From the NCBI GenBank assembly GCA_023145315.1, contig JAGLEA010000232.1, positions 1-8,696 on the forward strand: a stretch of 8,696 bases of DNA, in the 5' to 3' direction. Numbering within the stretch: the stretch's first letter is position 1; each line of letters starts with the position of its first letter. Under the pieces are notes generated by a model, which did not search any database, was not told the DNA's origin, and worked only from the letters and a program-made list of their open reading frames with translations. Positions 1-6,182 of this stretch are shown piece by piece. This stretch comes from Psychrilyobacter sp. (GTDB lineage: Bacteria > Fusobacteriota > Fusobacteriia > Fusobacteriales > Fusobacteriaceae). Position numbers and translations under genes: made by a program.

Positions 1-273
1 ATCTATGAGATTGAACATATCTATGAAAATGATGAATTAATAGATTTTAAAACTACACTCCAAGAGTATAGTCAAAAAAAATATAAAGAAGTACCTACCT
101 ATGACCTAATAGGTGAAATTGGTCCTGATCATGAAAAACTTTTTAAGATTGGAGTTTTTATAAATAATGAATTGGTAGGATCTGGATCTGGAAAAAATAA
201 GAAGACTGCAGAGCAAAAAGCCGCAAAACATGCCTGTGATTCTTTGGGAATAAAATATATTGAAACATTATAA
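1..273 (+). CDS. rnc: Ribonuclease III, C-terminal part (5' end outside window)
   Basis: RNase III cleaves double-stranded RNA and matures rRNA and some mRNAs in the cytoplasm. Only the last 90 residues are present, read in frame 1 from the window edge to TAA at 271-273. They hold the end of the catalytic domain and the whole double-stranded-RNA-binding domain. Visible landmarks are DFKTTLQEYSQKK (linker and first dsRBD helix), the GPDHEKLF strand, and the lysine-rich GSGKNKKTAEQKAAKHA stretch that starts the second RNA-binding helix. This order and spacing is the standard end of bacterial Rnc. The catalytic signature lies upstream of the window and cannot be checked. The final 14 bases overlap the next gene, so the two are probably translationally coupled. 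Family assignment is very secure from the dsRBD. It being rnc rather than another dsRBD protein rests on the linker and on the neighbouring radical SAM gene, a common arrangement in low-GC anaerobes. Confidence 0.93.
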   Translation: MYEIEHIYENDELIDFKTTLQEYSQKKYKEVPTYDLIGEIGPDHEKLFKIGVFINNELVGSGSGKNKKTAEQKAAKHACDSLGIKYIETL

Positions 274-1288
274 TATTCCTATATTTATAAGTCATTTTGG
301 TTGTCCACATACTTGTGTATTTTGTAATCAAGTAAAAATAAATGGACGTGAAACTGATGTTGCATGTTCTGATATTAAAGATATAATAGAAGAGTATTTA
401 GAGCTACTTCCTAAAAATTCTATTAAGGAAGTAGCCTTTTTTGGTGGAACCTTTACAGGAATTGACAAACGAATACAGGAGGAATATTTGGCTACAGTAG
501 AGCCATATATAAAAAGTGGACTCATAGATGGAATACGACTATCTACACGACCTGACTATATAAATAAAACAACCTTAGATCTTCTAAAGAAATATGGTGT
601 CACAACTATAGAATTAGGAGTTCAATCTTTGGATGAAGGAGTATTATCTCTTTCGGAAAGGGGATATCCTGCTCATATTGTAGAAGCGGCTTCTGCAATG
701 GTAAAGAGTTATGGATTTAAGTTAGGAATTCAAGTTATGCCTGGATTGCCTGGATCTAGTGATCTAATAGATTTTGAGACGGCTAGAAAAGTAGTGGAAT
801 TTAAACCTGATATGGTAAGAATATACCCAACTTTAGTTATCAATAATACTAAACTAGAGAAAATGTATAAAAATAAAGAATTTATTCCACTGAGTTTAGA
901 AGATGGTATAAAACGAGTACTTCCTATTATGACATTATTTGAGTTAAATAATATAAATATAATTCGAGTAGGATTACAACCTTCCGATGATCTTCGAGAG
1001 GATGGTGTTGTTATAGGTGGTCCATTTCATCCAGCTTTTAAAGAATTGGTAGAAACAAAAATTTATGGTGACTTTCTAAAAATCCTGGGATATGAAAAAT
1101 TAGAAGTAGTAACTCACGAAAAAAATATTTCTAAAATAGTAGGAATGAAAAAGAAAAATAAATTATTTTTTATGAATAGATTAACTATAAAAATAGACAA
1201 TACTATGGATTTAAATATAGTTGAAGTCAATAAAATTAAATATACTAGAAAAGAAATCTTAAATAAAATTTTAGAGAGTGGTATATAA
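260..1288 (+). CDS. Elp3-like radical SAM protein lacking the acetyltransferase domain
   Basis: The protein (342 aa) carries a radical SAM [4Fe-4S] motif CX3CX2C at C15, C19 and C22, right at the N-terminus. It also has the SAM-binding-type GGTF (62-65), STRPD (95-99), ELGVQS (118-123), MPGLPG (160-165) and RIYPTLV (187-193). These match the radical SAM core of Elp3, the enzyme that modifies wobble uridine in tRNA. A FHPAF motif near 256-260 belongs to the C-terminal radical SAM extension. The GNAT acetyltransferase domain of true Elp3 is absent, so calling it elongator protein 3 would overstate the evidence; its substrate is unknown. The start is TTG at 260. The cluster cysteines begin at residue 15, and a stop at 251-253 leaves no better start upstream. 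It overlaps rnc by 14 bases and its TAA shares one base with the rng ATG. A role in RNA modification is an inference from the Elp3 resemblance and the RNase neighbours. Confidence 0.88.
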   Translation: MKHYNIPIFISHFGCPHTCVFCNQVKINGRETDVACSDIKDIIEEYLELLPKNSIKEVAFFGGTFTGIDKRIQEEYLATVEPYIKSGLIDGIRLSTRPDYINKTTLDLLKKYGVTTIELGVQSLDEGVLSLSERGYPAHIVEAASAMVKSYGFKLGIQVMPGLPGSSDLIDFETARKVVEFKPDMVRIYPTLVINNTKLEKMYKNKEFIPLSLEDGIKRVLPIMTLFELNNINIIRVGLQPSDDLREDGVVIGGPFHPAFKELVETKIYGDFLKILGYEKLEVVTHEKNISKIVGMKKKNKLFFMNRLTIKIDNTMDLNIVEVNKIKYTRKEILNKILESGI

Positions 1289-2736
1289 TGAATCAAATAA
1301 TTATGAATATAAATGATTTTGAAGAGAGAGCTGCATTATTAGAAGATGGTAAACTATCGGAAATATTTATACAAAGAAATCAACAAAATAGAATAAATGG
1401 TAATATATATAAGGGTCGAGTAGTAAATATATTGCCTGGAATGGAAGCAGCATTTTTGGATATTGGTTTAGAAAAAAATGCTTTTTTGCATATCCGAGAT
1501 TTTTTTGATTTAAATAACGAAAATAAAAATATAAAAATAGAAAATAGATTAAAAAAAGGACAAGAGATAATTGTTCAAATTCTCAAAGAACCGCGTGATG
1601 AAAAAGGAGCTAGAGTAACTACTAAATATACTATACCAGGAAAATACATGGTGCTTATGCCAAATAATGATCATATAGCTATCTCTCAAAAAATATCTGA
1701 TAGAGATGAAAGAGCACGATTAGAAAAATTAATAGAAAAGAAAAAGCCAGTAGATTTAGGAGTAATAATACGTACTGCAGCAAGTGGAAAGACTGATTTA
1801 CATATAAAAAATGAGATAGAGTATTTGTTAAAAAAATGGGATAAAGTGACACGAAAAATGAAAACTTCTAAAGTAGGAGAAGTTTTGTATTCTGATAACG
1901 ATATGGTTACTCGTACAGTAAGAGATGTTTTTTCAAATCAAATAAGTGAACTTATCATTGATAACGAGGAAAAATATTGGGAGATAGTTGATTATATCAA
2001 AGCATTTTCTGACGATACATTTAAAACAAAGGTTAAATTGTTTGAAAGTTCATTAAATATCTTTGATTATTACGGTGCTAACAAAGGACTTGAAGATGCA
2101 CTTAAAGAAAAAGTTTGGTTAGAATGTGGTGGCTATCTTGTCATTCAAAAAACAGAAGCTTTAATTAGTATAGATGTAAATACTGGTAAAAATGTAGGTA
2201 ATCAAAACCTAGATGAAACGATACTTGTAACTAATTTAGAAGCAGCAGTAGAAATAGCTACTCAACTACGAATTAGAAATCTAAGTGGAATTATAATTAT
2301 TGATTTTATTGATATGAAAATAGCAGGTGACCAAGAAAAAGTTGTAGAACTATTAGGAGAAAACCTAAAAAAAGATAGGATAAAAAATGATATCGTACAC
2401 TTTACAAAATTAGGTTTAATAGAGATGACAAGAAAAAGACAAGGAACTCCACTCTCTGATTTTTATCAAGAAGTTTGCCATAGCTGTAACGGAACTGGAC
2501 TTATAAAATCTAAAGAAAATGTTGTTTTAGATATTATGAGAGAGGTACGGGAATTTGCTGAAGAAAAGGATATAAAAAAAATAAAATTAGTATCTAGTAG
2601 TGAAATATTTAAATTTATGAAAGATACATCATTTGTTTTTTTAGATGAATATGTAAGAATAAGAAAAAAAGAGTTTATTTTGGAAAAAAAGAAAGAAAAG
2701 TTAAATTATGAATATGAAATAGTGCTGGAGGCATAA
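1288..2736 (+). CDS. rng: Ribonuclease G (Rne/Rng family endoribonuclease)
   Basis: This 482-residue protein is a single-strand-specific, 5'-monophosphate-sensing endoribonuclease acting in rRNA maturation and mRNA turnover. An S1 RNA-binding domain lies at about 37-120 (GNIYKGRVVNILPGMEAAFLDIG, then FLHI). The catalytic DNase-I-like core has the two metal-binding aspartates expected from RNase E: D296 in ISIDVNTGKNVG and D339 in IIIIDFIDM. The zinc-link motif CHSCNGTG (C397, C400), used for dimerisation across subunits, follows. There is no long disordered C-terminal scaffold as in E. coli RNase E, so the length and layout fit RNase G. ATG at 1288 overlaps the previous TAA by one base. A purine-rich GAGAG about seven bases upstream serves as ribosome site. 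A later in-frame ATG (codon 6) is less likely. It lies one base before coaD and close to rnc, giving an RNA-processing cluster. Confidence 0.95.
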   Translation: MNQIIMNINDFEERAALLEDGKLSEIFIQRNQQNRINGNIYKGRVVNILPGMEAAFLDIGLEKNAFLHIRDFFDLNNENKNIKIENRLKKGQEIIVQILKEPRDEKGARVTTKYTIPGKYMVLMPNNDHIAISQKISDRDERARLEKLIEKKKPVDLGVIIRTAASGKTDLHIKNEIEYLLKKWDKVTRKMKTSKVGEVLYSDNDMVTRTVRDVFSNQISELIIDNEEKYWEIVDYIKAFSDDTFKTKVKLFESSLNIFDYYGANKGLEDALKEKVWLECGGYLVIQKTEALISIDVNTGKNVGNQNLDETILVTNLEAAVEIATQLRIRNLSGIIIIDFIDMKIAGDQEKVVELLGENLKKDRIKNDIVHFTKLGLIEMTRKRQGTPLSDFYQEVCHSCNGTGLIKSKENVVLDIMREVREFAEEKDIKKIKLVSSSEIFKFMKDTSFVFLDEYVRIRKKEFILEKKKEKLNYEYEIVLEA

Positions 2737-2737
2737 G

Positions 2738-3241
2738 ATGGAAAAAAATAAAAAAATAGTAGCTGTATGTGCTGGTAGTTTTGATCCAATTACAAAAGGT
2801 CACATTGATATTATAAAAAGAACAAGTAAATTTTCAGATAAACTAATTGTCGGTATTTTAAATAGTCATAAAAAATCTTATTGGTTTGATTTAGAGGAAA
2901 GAAAAAAATTAGTAGAGAAGTGCTTAGGTTGCTTAGATAATATAGAAGTGAAAACTTTTGATGGTTTATTAGTCGATTTTGTTTTAGAAAATAAAGCAAC
3001 TATAATAGTAAGAGGGTTAAGAGCTGTATCTGATTATGAATATGAACTACAATTAGCTTTAACTAACAAATCTCTTTCTGAAGAAGGAGTAGAAACTTTA
3101 TTTCTACCAGGATCAAGGGAACACCTCTACCTTAGTGCTAGTTTAGTGAGAGAAGTGGCTCTACATGGAGCAAAATTAGACGAATTTATATCACAAGAAA
3201 TTATAGATGATGTAAAAAATAGAGCAAAATTAATGAAATAA
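2738..3241 (+). CDS. coaD: Phosphopantetheine adenylyltransferase
   Basis: CoaD transfers AMP from ATP to 4'-phosphopantetheine, giving dephospho-CoA, the penultimate step of coenzyme A synthesis in the cytoplasm. The 167-residue length matches the family (about 160). The nucleotidyltransferase signature is clear: GSFDPITKGH at 13-22, with the TxGH pair at T19 and G21-H22. Further family landmarks are WFDLEERKKLV (49-59), the VRGLRAVSDYEYE segment (91-103) and the C-terminal SASLVREVA (133-141), which corresponds to the SSTxVRE motif. The second serine of that motif is alanine here, a mild variation. ATG at 2738 is preceded by TGGAGG at 2726-2731 with ideal spacing. The gene starts one base after rng ends and lies 46 bases before radA, so it belongs to the same operon. 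In several bacteria coaD also sits beside RNA-processing or DNA-repair genes, so no special functional link is implied. Confidence 0.97.
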   Translation: MEKNKKIVAVCAGSFDPITKGHIDIIKRTSKFSDKLIVGILNSHKKSYWFDLEERKKLVEKCLGCLDNIEVKTFDGLLVDFVLENKATIIVRGLRAVSDYEYELQLALTNKSLSEEGVETLFLPGSREHLYLSASLVREVALHGAKLDEFISQEIIDDVKNRAKLMK

Positions 3242-3287
3242 ACAACTTTGATCTTCCTTTAGGGGAAATAAGAAGAAGGGAGGATTT

Positions 3288-4646
3288 ATGGCTAAACTAA
3301 AAACTGTATATATCTGCTCAGAGTGTGGCTATGAATCTTCTAAATGGCTAGGGAAATGTCCCGAGTGTAATAGTTGGGGTACGCTAGAGGAAGAAGTTAC
3401 TAGTGCTTCTACAAAAAGTAGTGTGAAAAAACAAATTAAGAACACTAGAGTAGTTAGCTTCAAAGATGTTGAAGTAGAAAAAAACTTTAGATACACCACA
3501 AAATTTAATGAGTTTGATAGAGTATTAGGTGGAGGATTAGTAAAGGGTGCTGTAGTACTCCTAACAGGTAATCCTGGTATTGGTAAGTCAACCCTCCTAC
3601 TTCAAGCTGTAGATGAATATTCACAGTATGGAGAAGTATTATACATATCTGGTGAGGAATCACCAGCTCAAGTGAAATTTCGTGGAGATCGATTAGGAGT
3701 TTCTGGAAATAATATATCTATTATGAGTGAGACAGAAATGGAATCTATCTATGACTATGTTATTCGAAATAAGCCAAAAGTGGTGGTAGTCGACTCCATC
3801 CAAACTTTATATAGTTCAAATTTTGATTCTATTCCTGGAACAACAACTCAAATAAGAGAGTGTACTCTCAAAATAGTAGAATTAGCAAAAACTCATGATA
3901 TTTCATTTTTCCTAGTAGGTCATATTACAAAAGATGGAAAAGTAGCAGGACCTAAATTACTAGAGCATATGGTAGATTGTGTTCTACAATTTGAAGGTGA
4001 AGAGGGTCTTTTTTATAGAATTTTAAGAAGTTTAAAGAATAGATTTGGATCTACAAATGAATTAGGAATATTTAACATGGAAGAAAAAGGGATGGTAGAA
4101 GTAAAGAATCCATCTGAATTTTTTCTCAGTGAACGAGATGAAAAAAATGTAGGAAGTATAGTAGTACCAGTATTAGAAGGAACTAAAATATTTTTACTAG
4201 AAGTGCAAACTCTTGTTAATGAATCACCATTTGGGATACCCAAAAGAGTTGTTCAAGGGTTTGATAGAAATAGAATTCAAATACTAAATGCTGTAATGGA
4301 AAGAAAAATAGGACTTAACCTTTCTAATAAAGATGTGTTTGTAAATATCCCTGGTGGAATAAAAATATATGATGGAGCTGCTGATTTAGGAGTTGTAATG
4401 GCTATGATCTCTATTACTAAAAATATTGAAATTAGTCAAAAAATAGCTGCTTTAGGAGAACTTGGTTTACGAGGGGAAATAAGAAAAGTTTCATTTGTAG
4501 ATAAGAGGTTAAAAGAATTAGAAAAGTTAGGTTTTGCAGGAGTTTATCTTCCTTTGTCGAATAAGAAGGAGATAGAAGGTAATAAATATGATTTAAAAAT
4601 GATATATCTTAAAAATTTAACAGAACTTGCAGAAAGGATGAGGTGA
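3288..4646 (+). CDS. radA: DNA repair protein RadA (Sms)
   Basis: RadA is a RecA-related hexameric ATPase that drives branch migration during homologous recombination and repair. Domains in order: an N-terminal C4 zinc finger (C10, C13, C24, C27), the RecA-like ATPase with Walker A GNPGIGKST (94-102) and Walker B VVVVDS (165-170), the RadA-specific KNRFG motif (250-254), and a Lon-protease-like C-terminal domain (about 285-450, with IPGGIKIYDGAADLGV at 354-369). The 452-residue length is typical and nothing is missing. ATG at 3288 has GGGAGG at 3278-3283. The 46-base gap before it contains only a weak four-pair hairpin and no clear promoter, so it probably belongs to the operon. Its TGA is embedded in the disA ribosome site, an arrangement favouring coupled translation. 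In firmicutes RadA binds DisA and inhibits c-di-AMP synthesis, so the adjacency is functionally meaningful. Confidence 0.97.
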   Translation: MAKLKTVYICSECGYESSKWLGKCPECNSWGTLEEEVTSASTKSSVKKQIKNTRVVSFKDVEVEKNFRYTTKFNEFDRVLGGGLVKGAVVLLTGNPGIGKSTLLLQAVDEYSQYGEVLYISGEESPAQVKFRGDRLGVSGNNISIMSETEMESIYDYVIRNKPKVVVVDSIQTLYSSNFDSIPGTTTQIRECTLKIVELAKTHDISFFLVGHITKDGKVAGPKLLEHMVDCVLQFEGEEGLFYRILRSLKNRFGSTNELGIFNMEEKGMVEVKNPSEFFLSERDEKNVGSIVVPVLEGTKIFLLEVQTLVNESPFGIPKRVVQGFDRNRIQILNAVMERKIGLNLSNKDVFVNIPGGIKIYDGAADLGVVMAMISITKNIEISQKIAALGELGLRGEIRKVSFVDKRLKELEKLGFAGVYLPLSNKKEIEGNKYDLKMIYLKNLTELAERMR

Positions 4647-4647
4647 T
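4640..4647 (+). promoter_or_regulatory. Ribosome binding site deciding the disA start
   Basis: GAGGTGAT is an eight-base match to the extended anti-Shine-Dalgarno complement and overlaps the last codons and TGA of radA. It leaves five bases between GAGG and ATG 4649, which favours that ATG over GTG 4643. Its position inside the radA stop suggests that ribosomes finishing radA can restart on disA. Confidence 0.7.
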
Positions 4648-4648
4648 T

Positions 4649-5707
4649 ATGGAGAATAAATTAAAAAGAATATTTTGTAGAATAACCCCTGGAACAGTAC
4701 TTAGAGAGGGTCTTGACAATATTTTAGATTCTGGAACAGGTGCTTTAATTGTATTGGATAGTCATGAAAATATAGAAGAATTACTTGATGGTGGATTTGA
4801 GATAAACTGTAATTTTACTCCACAAAGATTGCATGAACTTTCTAAGATGGATGGTGCAATTATACTAAATAAAGATGCAACTAATATAAAGTTTGCTAAT
4901 GTACATCTACAACCAGAAAAAATATATGAAACTTTTGAAAGTGGTACTAGGCACAGAACTGCTCAAAGGGTTGCTAAACAAACAAATAATTTGGTAATTG
5001 CAATATCTGAAAGACGAAATATAATAACTTTATATAAAGGTGAAGATAGGTATAAAGTAAAAAAATTAGCTGATGTTATATTAGAAGGAAATCAAGCTAT
5101 GAAAACTTTTGAAAGATATAAACATGTGCTAGAGCGTGCATTAAAAAATATAACTCTTTTAGAATTTGATAGAATGGTTACACTTTCTGAAGTTGTGACA
5201 GTTTTACAAAGATTTGAAATGTTAATTAGAATCAGGATTGAAGTTAAAAAATCTATAATTGAATTGGGAGTAGAGGGTAAGTTTTTACAAATACAATTAG
5301 AAGAGTTATTTCAAGGTGTTTTAAAAGAACAAGAAGATTTTATTAAAGACTATATGAAATTTGAAATAGAGAAAAATACATTTAATACTATAAAAGATAA
5401 GTTAATGGAATTAGGAGAACTTGAATTATTAGAAGTTGAAAACATTGCCGGTGTATTAGGTTATGGAAAAACTACTGCTACTTTTGATGTTGAATTAGAA
5501 GTGCGTGGTTATAGACTCCTAAATAAAGTAAGTAGAACAACTAGAAAGGATACTGAGAAAATTATAGCAAAATATGAAAGTTTATCTAAAATATTAGAAG
5601 TTACTGAAGATGAATTAGCTGAAATAAGAGGTATTAGTAAATTTAAAGCTAGATCGATAAAAAGAGGAATGAAGAGATTAAAGATTACAGCAGAGTGGGA
5701 AAAATAA
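4649..5707 (+). CDS. disA: DNA integrity scanning diadenylate cyclase DisA
   Basis: DisA condenses two ATP molecules to c-di-AMP and scans DNA for branched intermediates. The N-terminal DAC domain (about 8-140) shows both catalytic signatures, DGA at 68-70 and RHRTA at 101-105. A helical spine follows (about 140-285). The C-terminal helix-hairpin-helix DNA-binding region (about 286-345) contains an AEIRGISKFKARSIKRG type hairpin. At 352 residues it is full length. I place the start at ATG 4649, because GAGGTGAT (4640-4647) is a strong match to the extended Shine-Dalgarno sequence at good spacing. A GTG at 4643 would add two residues (M-I) and overlap the radA stop by four bases; it is possible but has a weaker site. 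It is the last gene of the operon and is followed by a strong terminator. Neighbouring radA encodes its known inhibitory partner in Bacillus. No c-di-AMP phosphodiesterase is present in the window. Confidence 0.96.
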   Translation: MENKLKRIFCRITPGTVLREGLDNILDSGTGALIVLDSHENIEELLDGGFEINCNFTPQRLHELSKMDGAIILNKDATNIKFANVHLQPEKIYETFESGTRHRTAQRVAKQTNNLVIAISERRNIITLYKGEDRYKVKKLADVILEGNQAMKTFERYKHVLERALKNITLLEFDRMVTLSEVVTVLQRFEMLIRIRIEVKKSIIELGVEGKFLQIQLEELFQGVLKEQEDFIKDYMKFEIEKNTFNTIKDKLMELGELELLEVENIAGVLGYGKTTATFDVELEVRGYRLLNKVSRTTRKDTEKIIAKYESLSKILEVTEDELAEIRGISKFKARSIKRGMKRLKITAEWEK

Positions 5708-5728
5708 ATTTTAAGAATAGGAAAAACG

Positions 5729-5780
5729 AGCCTAAAAACTAGACATACTAAAAAAAGTATGTTCAATTTTTAGGCTTTTT
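5729..5780 (+). terminator. Two-tier intrinsic terminator after disA
   Basis: The outer stem is AGCCTAAAAA (5729-5738) with TTTTTAGGCT (5767-5776), ten perfect pairs. An internal loop of four bases each side (5739-5742 and 5763-5766) leads to an inner stem ACATACT (5743-5749) with AGTATGT (5756-5762), seven perfect pairs with a six-A loop. A T run ends at 5780. It starts about 20 bases after the disA stop and closes the rnc-to-disA operon. Confidence 0.9.
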
Positions 5781-5812
5781 ATATACTTACCTCTAAAAAA
5801 AGATAAAAACAA

Positions 5813-5841
5813 TTGACATAATATTATATATAGGTTATAGT
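5813..5841 (+). promoter_or_regulatory. Sigma-70-type promoter for the 68-aa gene
   Basis: A perfect -35 TTGACA (5813-5818), a 17-base spacer and -10 TATAGT (5836-5841, five of six consensus) are visible. Transcription is predicted near 5848, giving a leader of about 32 bases that includes the GGGAGGGAG ribosome site (5867-5875). The -10 lies within an inverted repeat described separately. Confidence 0.85.
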
Positions 5842-5850
5842 TATATATAA
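5824..5850. repeat. Perfect 9-bp inverted repeat around the -10 (possible operator)
   Basis: Arms TTATATATA (5824-5832) and TATATATAA (5842-5850) flank a nine-base spacer that contains the -10 element. The arms are pure A/T, so chance is a real alternative in this base composition. The exact symmetry around the -10 is what one expects of a repressor site. Confidence 0.4.
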
Positions 5851-5879
5851 ATAAAGATAACTAAACGGGAGGGAGTTTT

Positions 5880-6086
5880 ATGAAGGTTTCTTTAAAAGGT
5901 AATAAGTGGATATTTAATTTTGAAAATATAACAATTGATTGTGGAATTACAAAAGTAGAAGATCTTTACACTGTTTTATTTGAACTAAATAGTAAGATAA
6001 TAAAAATTAATACTACTGACTTAGACACTACTTTTTTAACTTTAGAAAAATCATTTAACAGCACTGCTATCTCAAATTATAGATAA
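5880..6086 (+). CDS. Small protein of unknown function (68 aa)
   Basis: I do not recognise this protein. It is a 68-residue, soluble-looking chain with no signal peptide or membrane segment. It starts MKVSLKGNKWIFNFENITIDCG, which suggests short beta strands, then a probable helix (KVEDLYTVLFELNSK), a strand (IIKINTT) and a final helix (TTFLTLEKSF). There is a single cysteine at position 21. This alternation is vaguely like a shortened STAS-type fold, but the match is too weak to name. Evidence that it is real: a near-consensus promoter, a strong GGGAGGGAG ribosome site five bases before ATG 5880, codon use like its neighbours, and no competing reading frame. It is monocistronic or read into the next gene, since I see no convincing terminator in 6087-6182. 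It could be a fusobacterial lineage-specific protein. Confidence 0.75.
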   Translation: MKVSLKGNKWIFNFENITIDCGITKVEDLYTVLFELNSKIIKINTTDLDTTFLTLEKSFNSTAISNYR

Positions 6087-6095
6087 AAAAGAATC

Positions 6096-6124
6096 TTGAC
6101 TTTTTCTATTTTAAAGACTAAAAT
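6096..6124 (+). promoter_or_regulatory. Sigma-70-type promoter for the 319-aa membrane protein gene
   Basis: A -35 TTGACT (6096-6101, five of six consensus), a 17-base spacer and -10 TAAAAT (6119-6124, five of six) are visible. Transcription is predicted near 6131, giving a leader of about 52 bases. AAGGAG (6172-6177) is the ribosome site five bases before ATG 6183. Confidence 0.78.
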
Positions 6125-6135
6125 CTCTATAAGGA

Positions 6136-6155
6136 TATTGTTTAACTATACAATA
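6136..6155. repeat. Dyad at predicted transcript start (possible operator)
   Basis: Arms TATTGT (6136-6141) and ACAATA (6150-6155) form a perfect six-base inverted repeat with an eight-base spacer, at about +6 to +25 of the predicted transcript. Its placement fits a repressor site or a weak leader hairpin. No regulator can be named. Confidence 0.35.
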
Positions 6156-6182
6156 ATTTACTGGTAAATATAAGGAGTTTTT

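Noticed and set aside
3242..3287. Possible hairpin or promoter in the coaD-radA gap
   Set aside because: Only TTCC/GGAA can pair (four pairs), without a T run, and there is no paired -35/-10. The gap mainly holds the radA ribosome site.
6085..6105. Possible terminator after the 68-aa gene (AAAAAG with CTTTTT)
   Set aside because: The stem is six pairs, almost all A-T, and overlaps the -35 of the next promoter. It is too weak to call.
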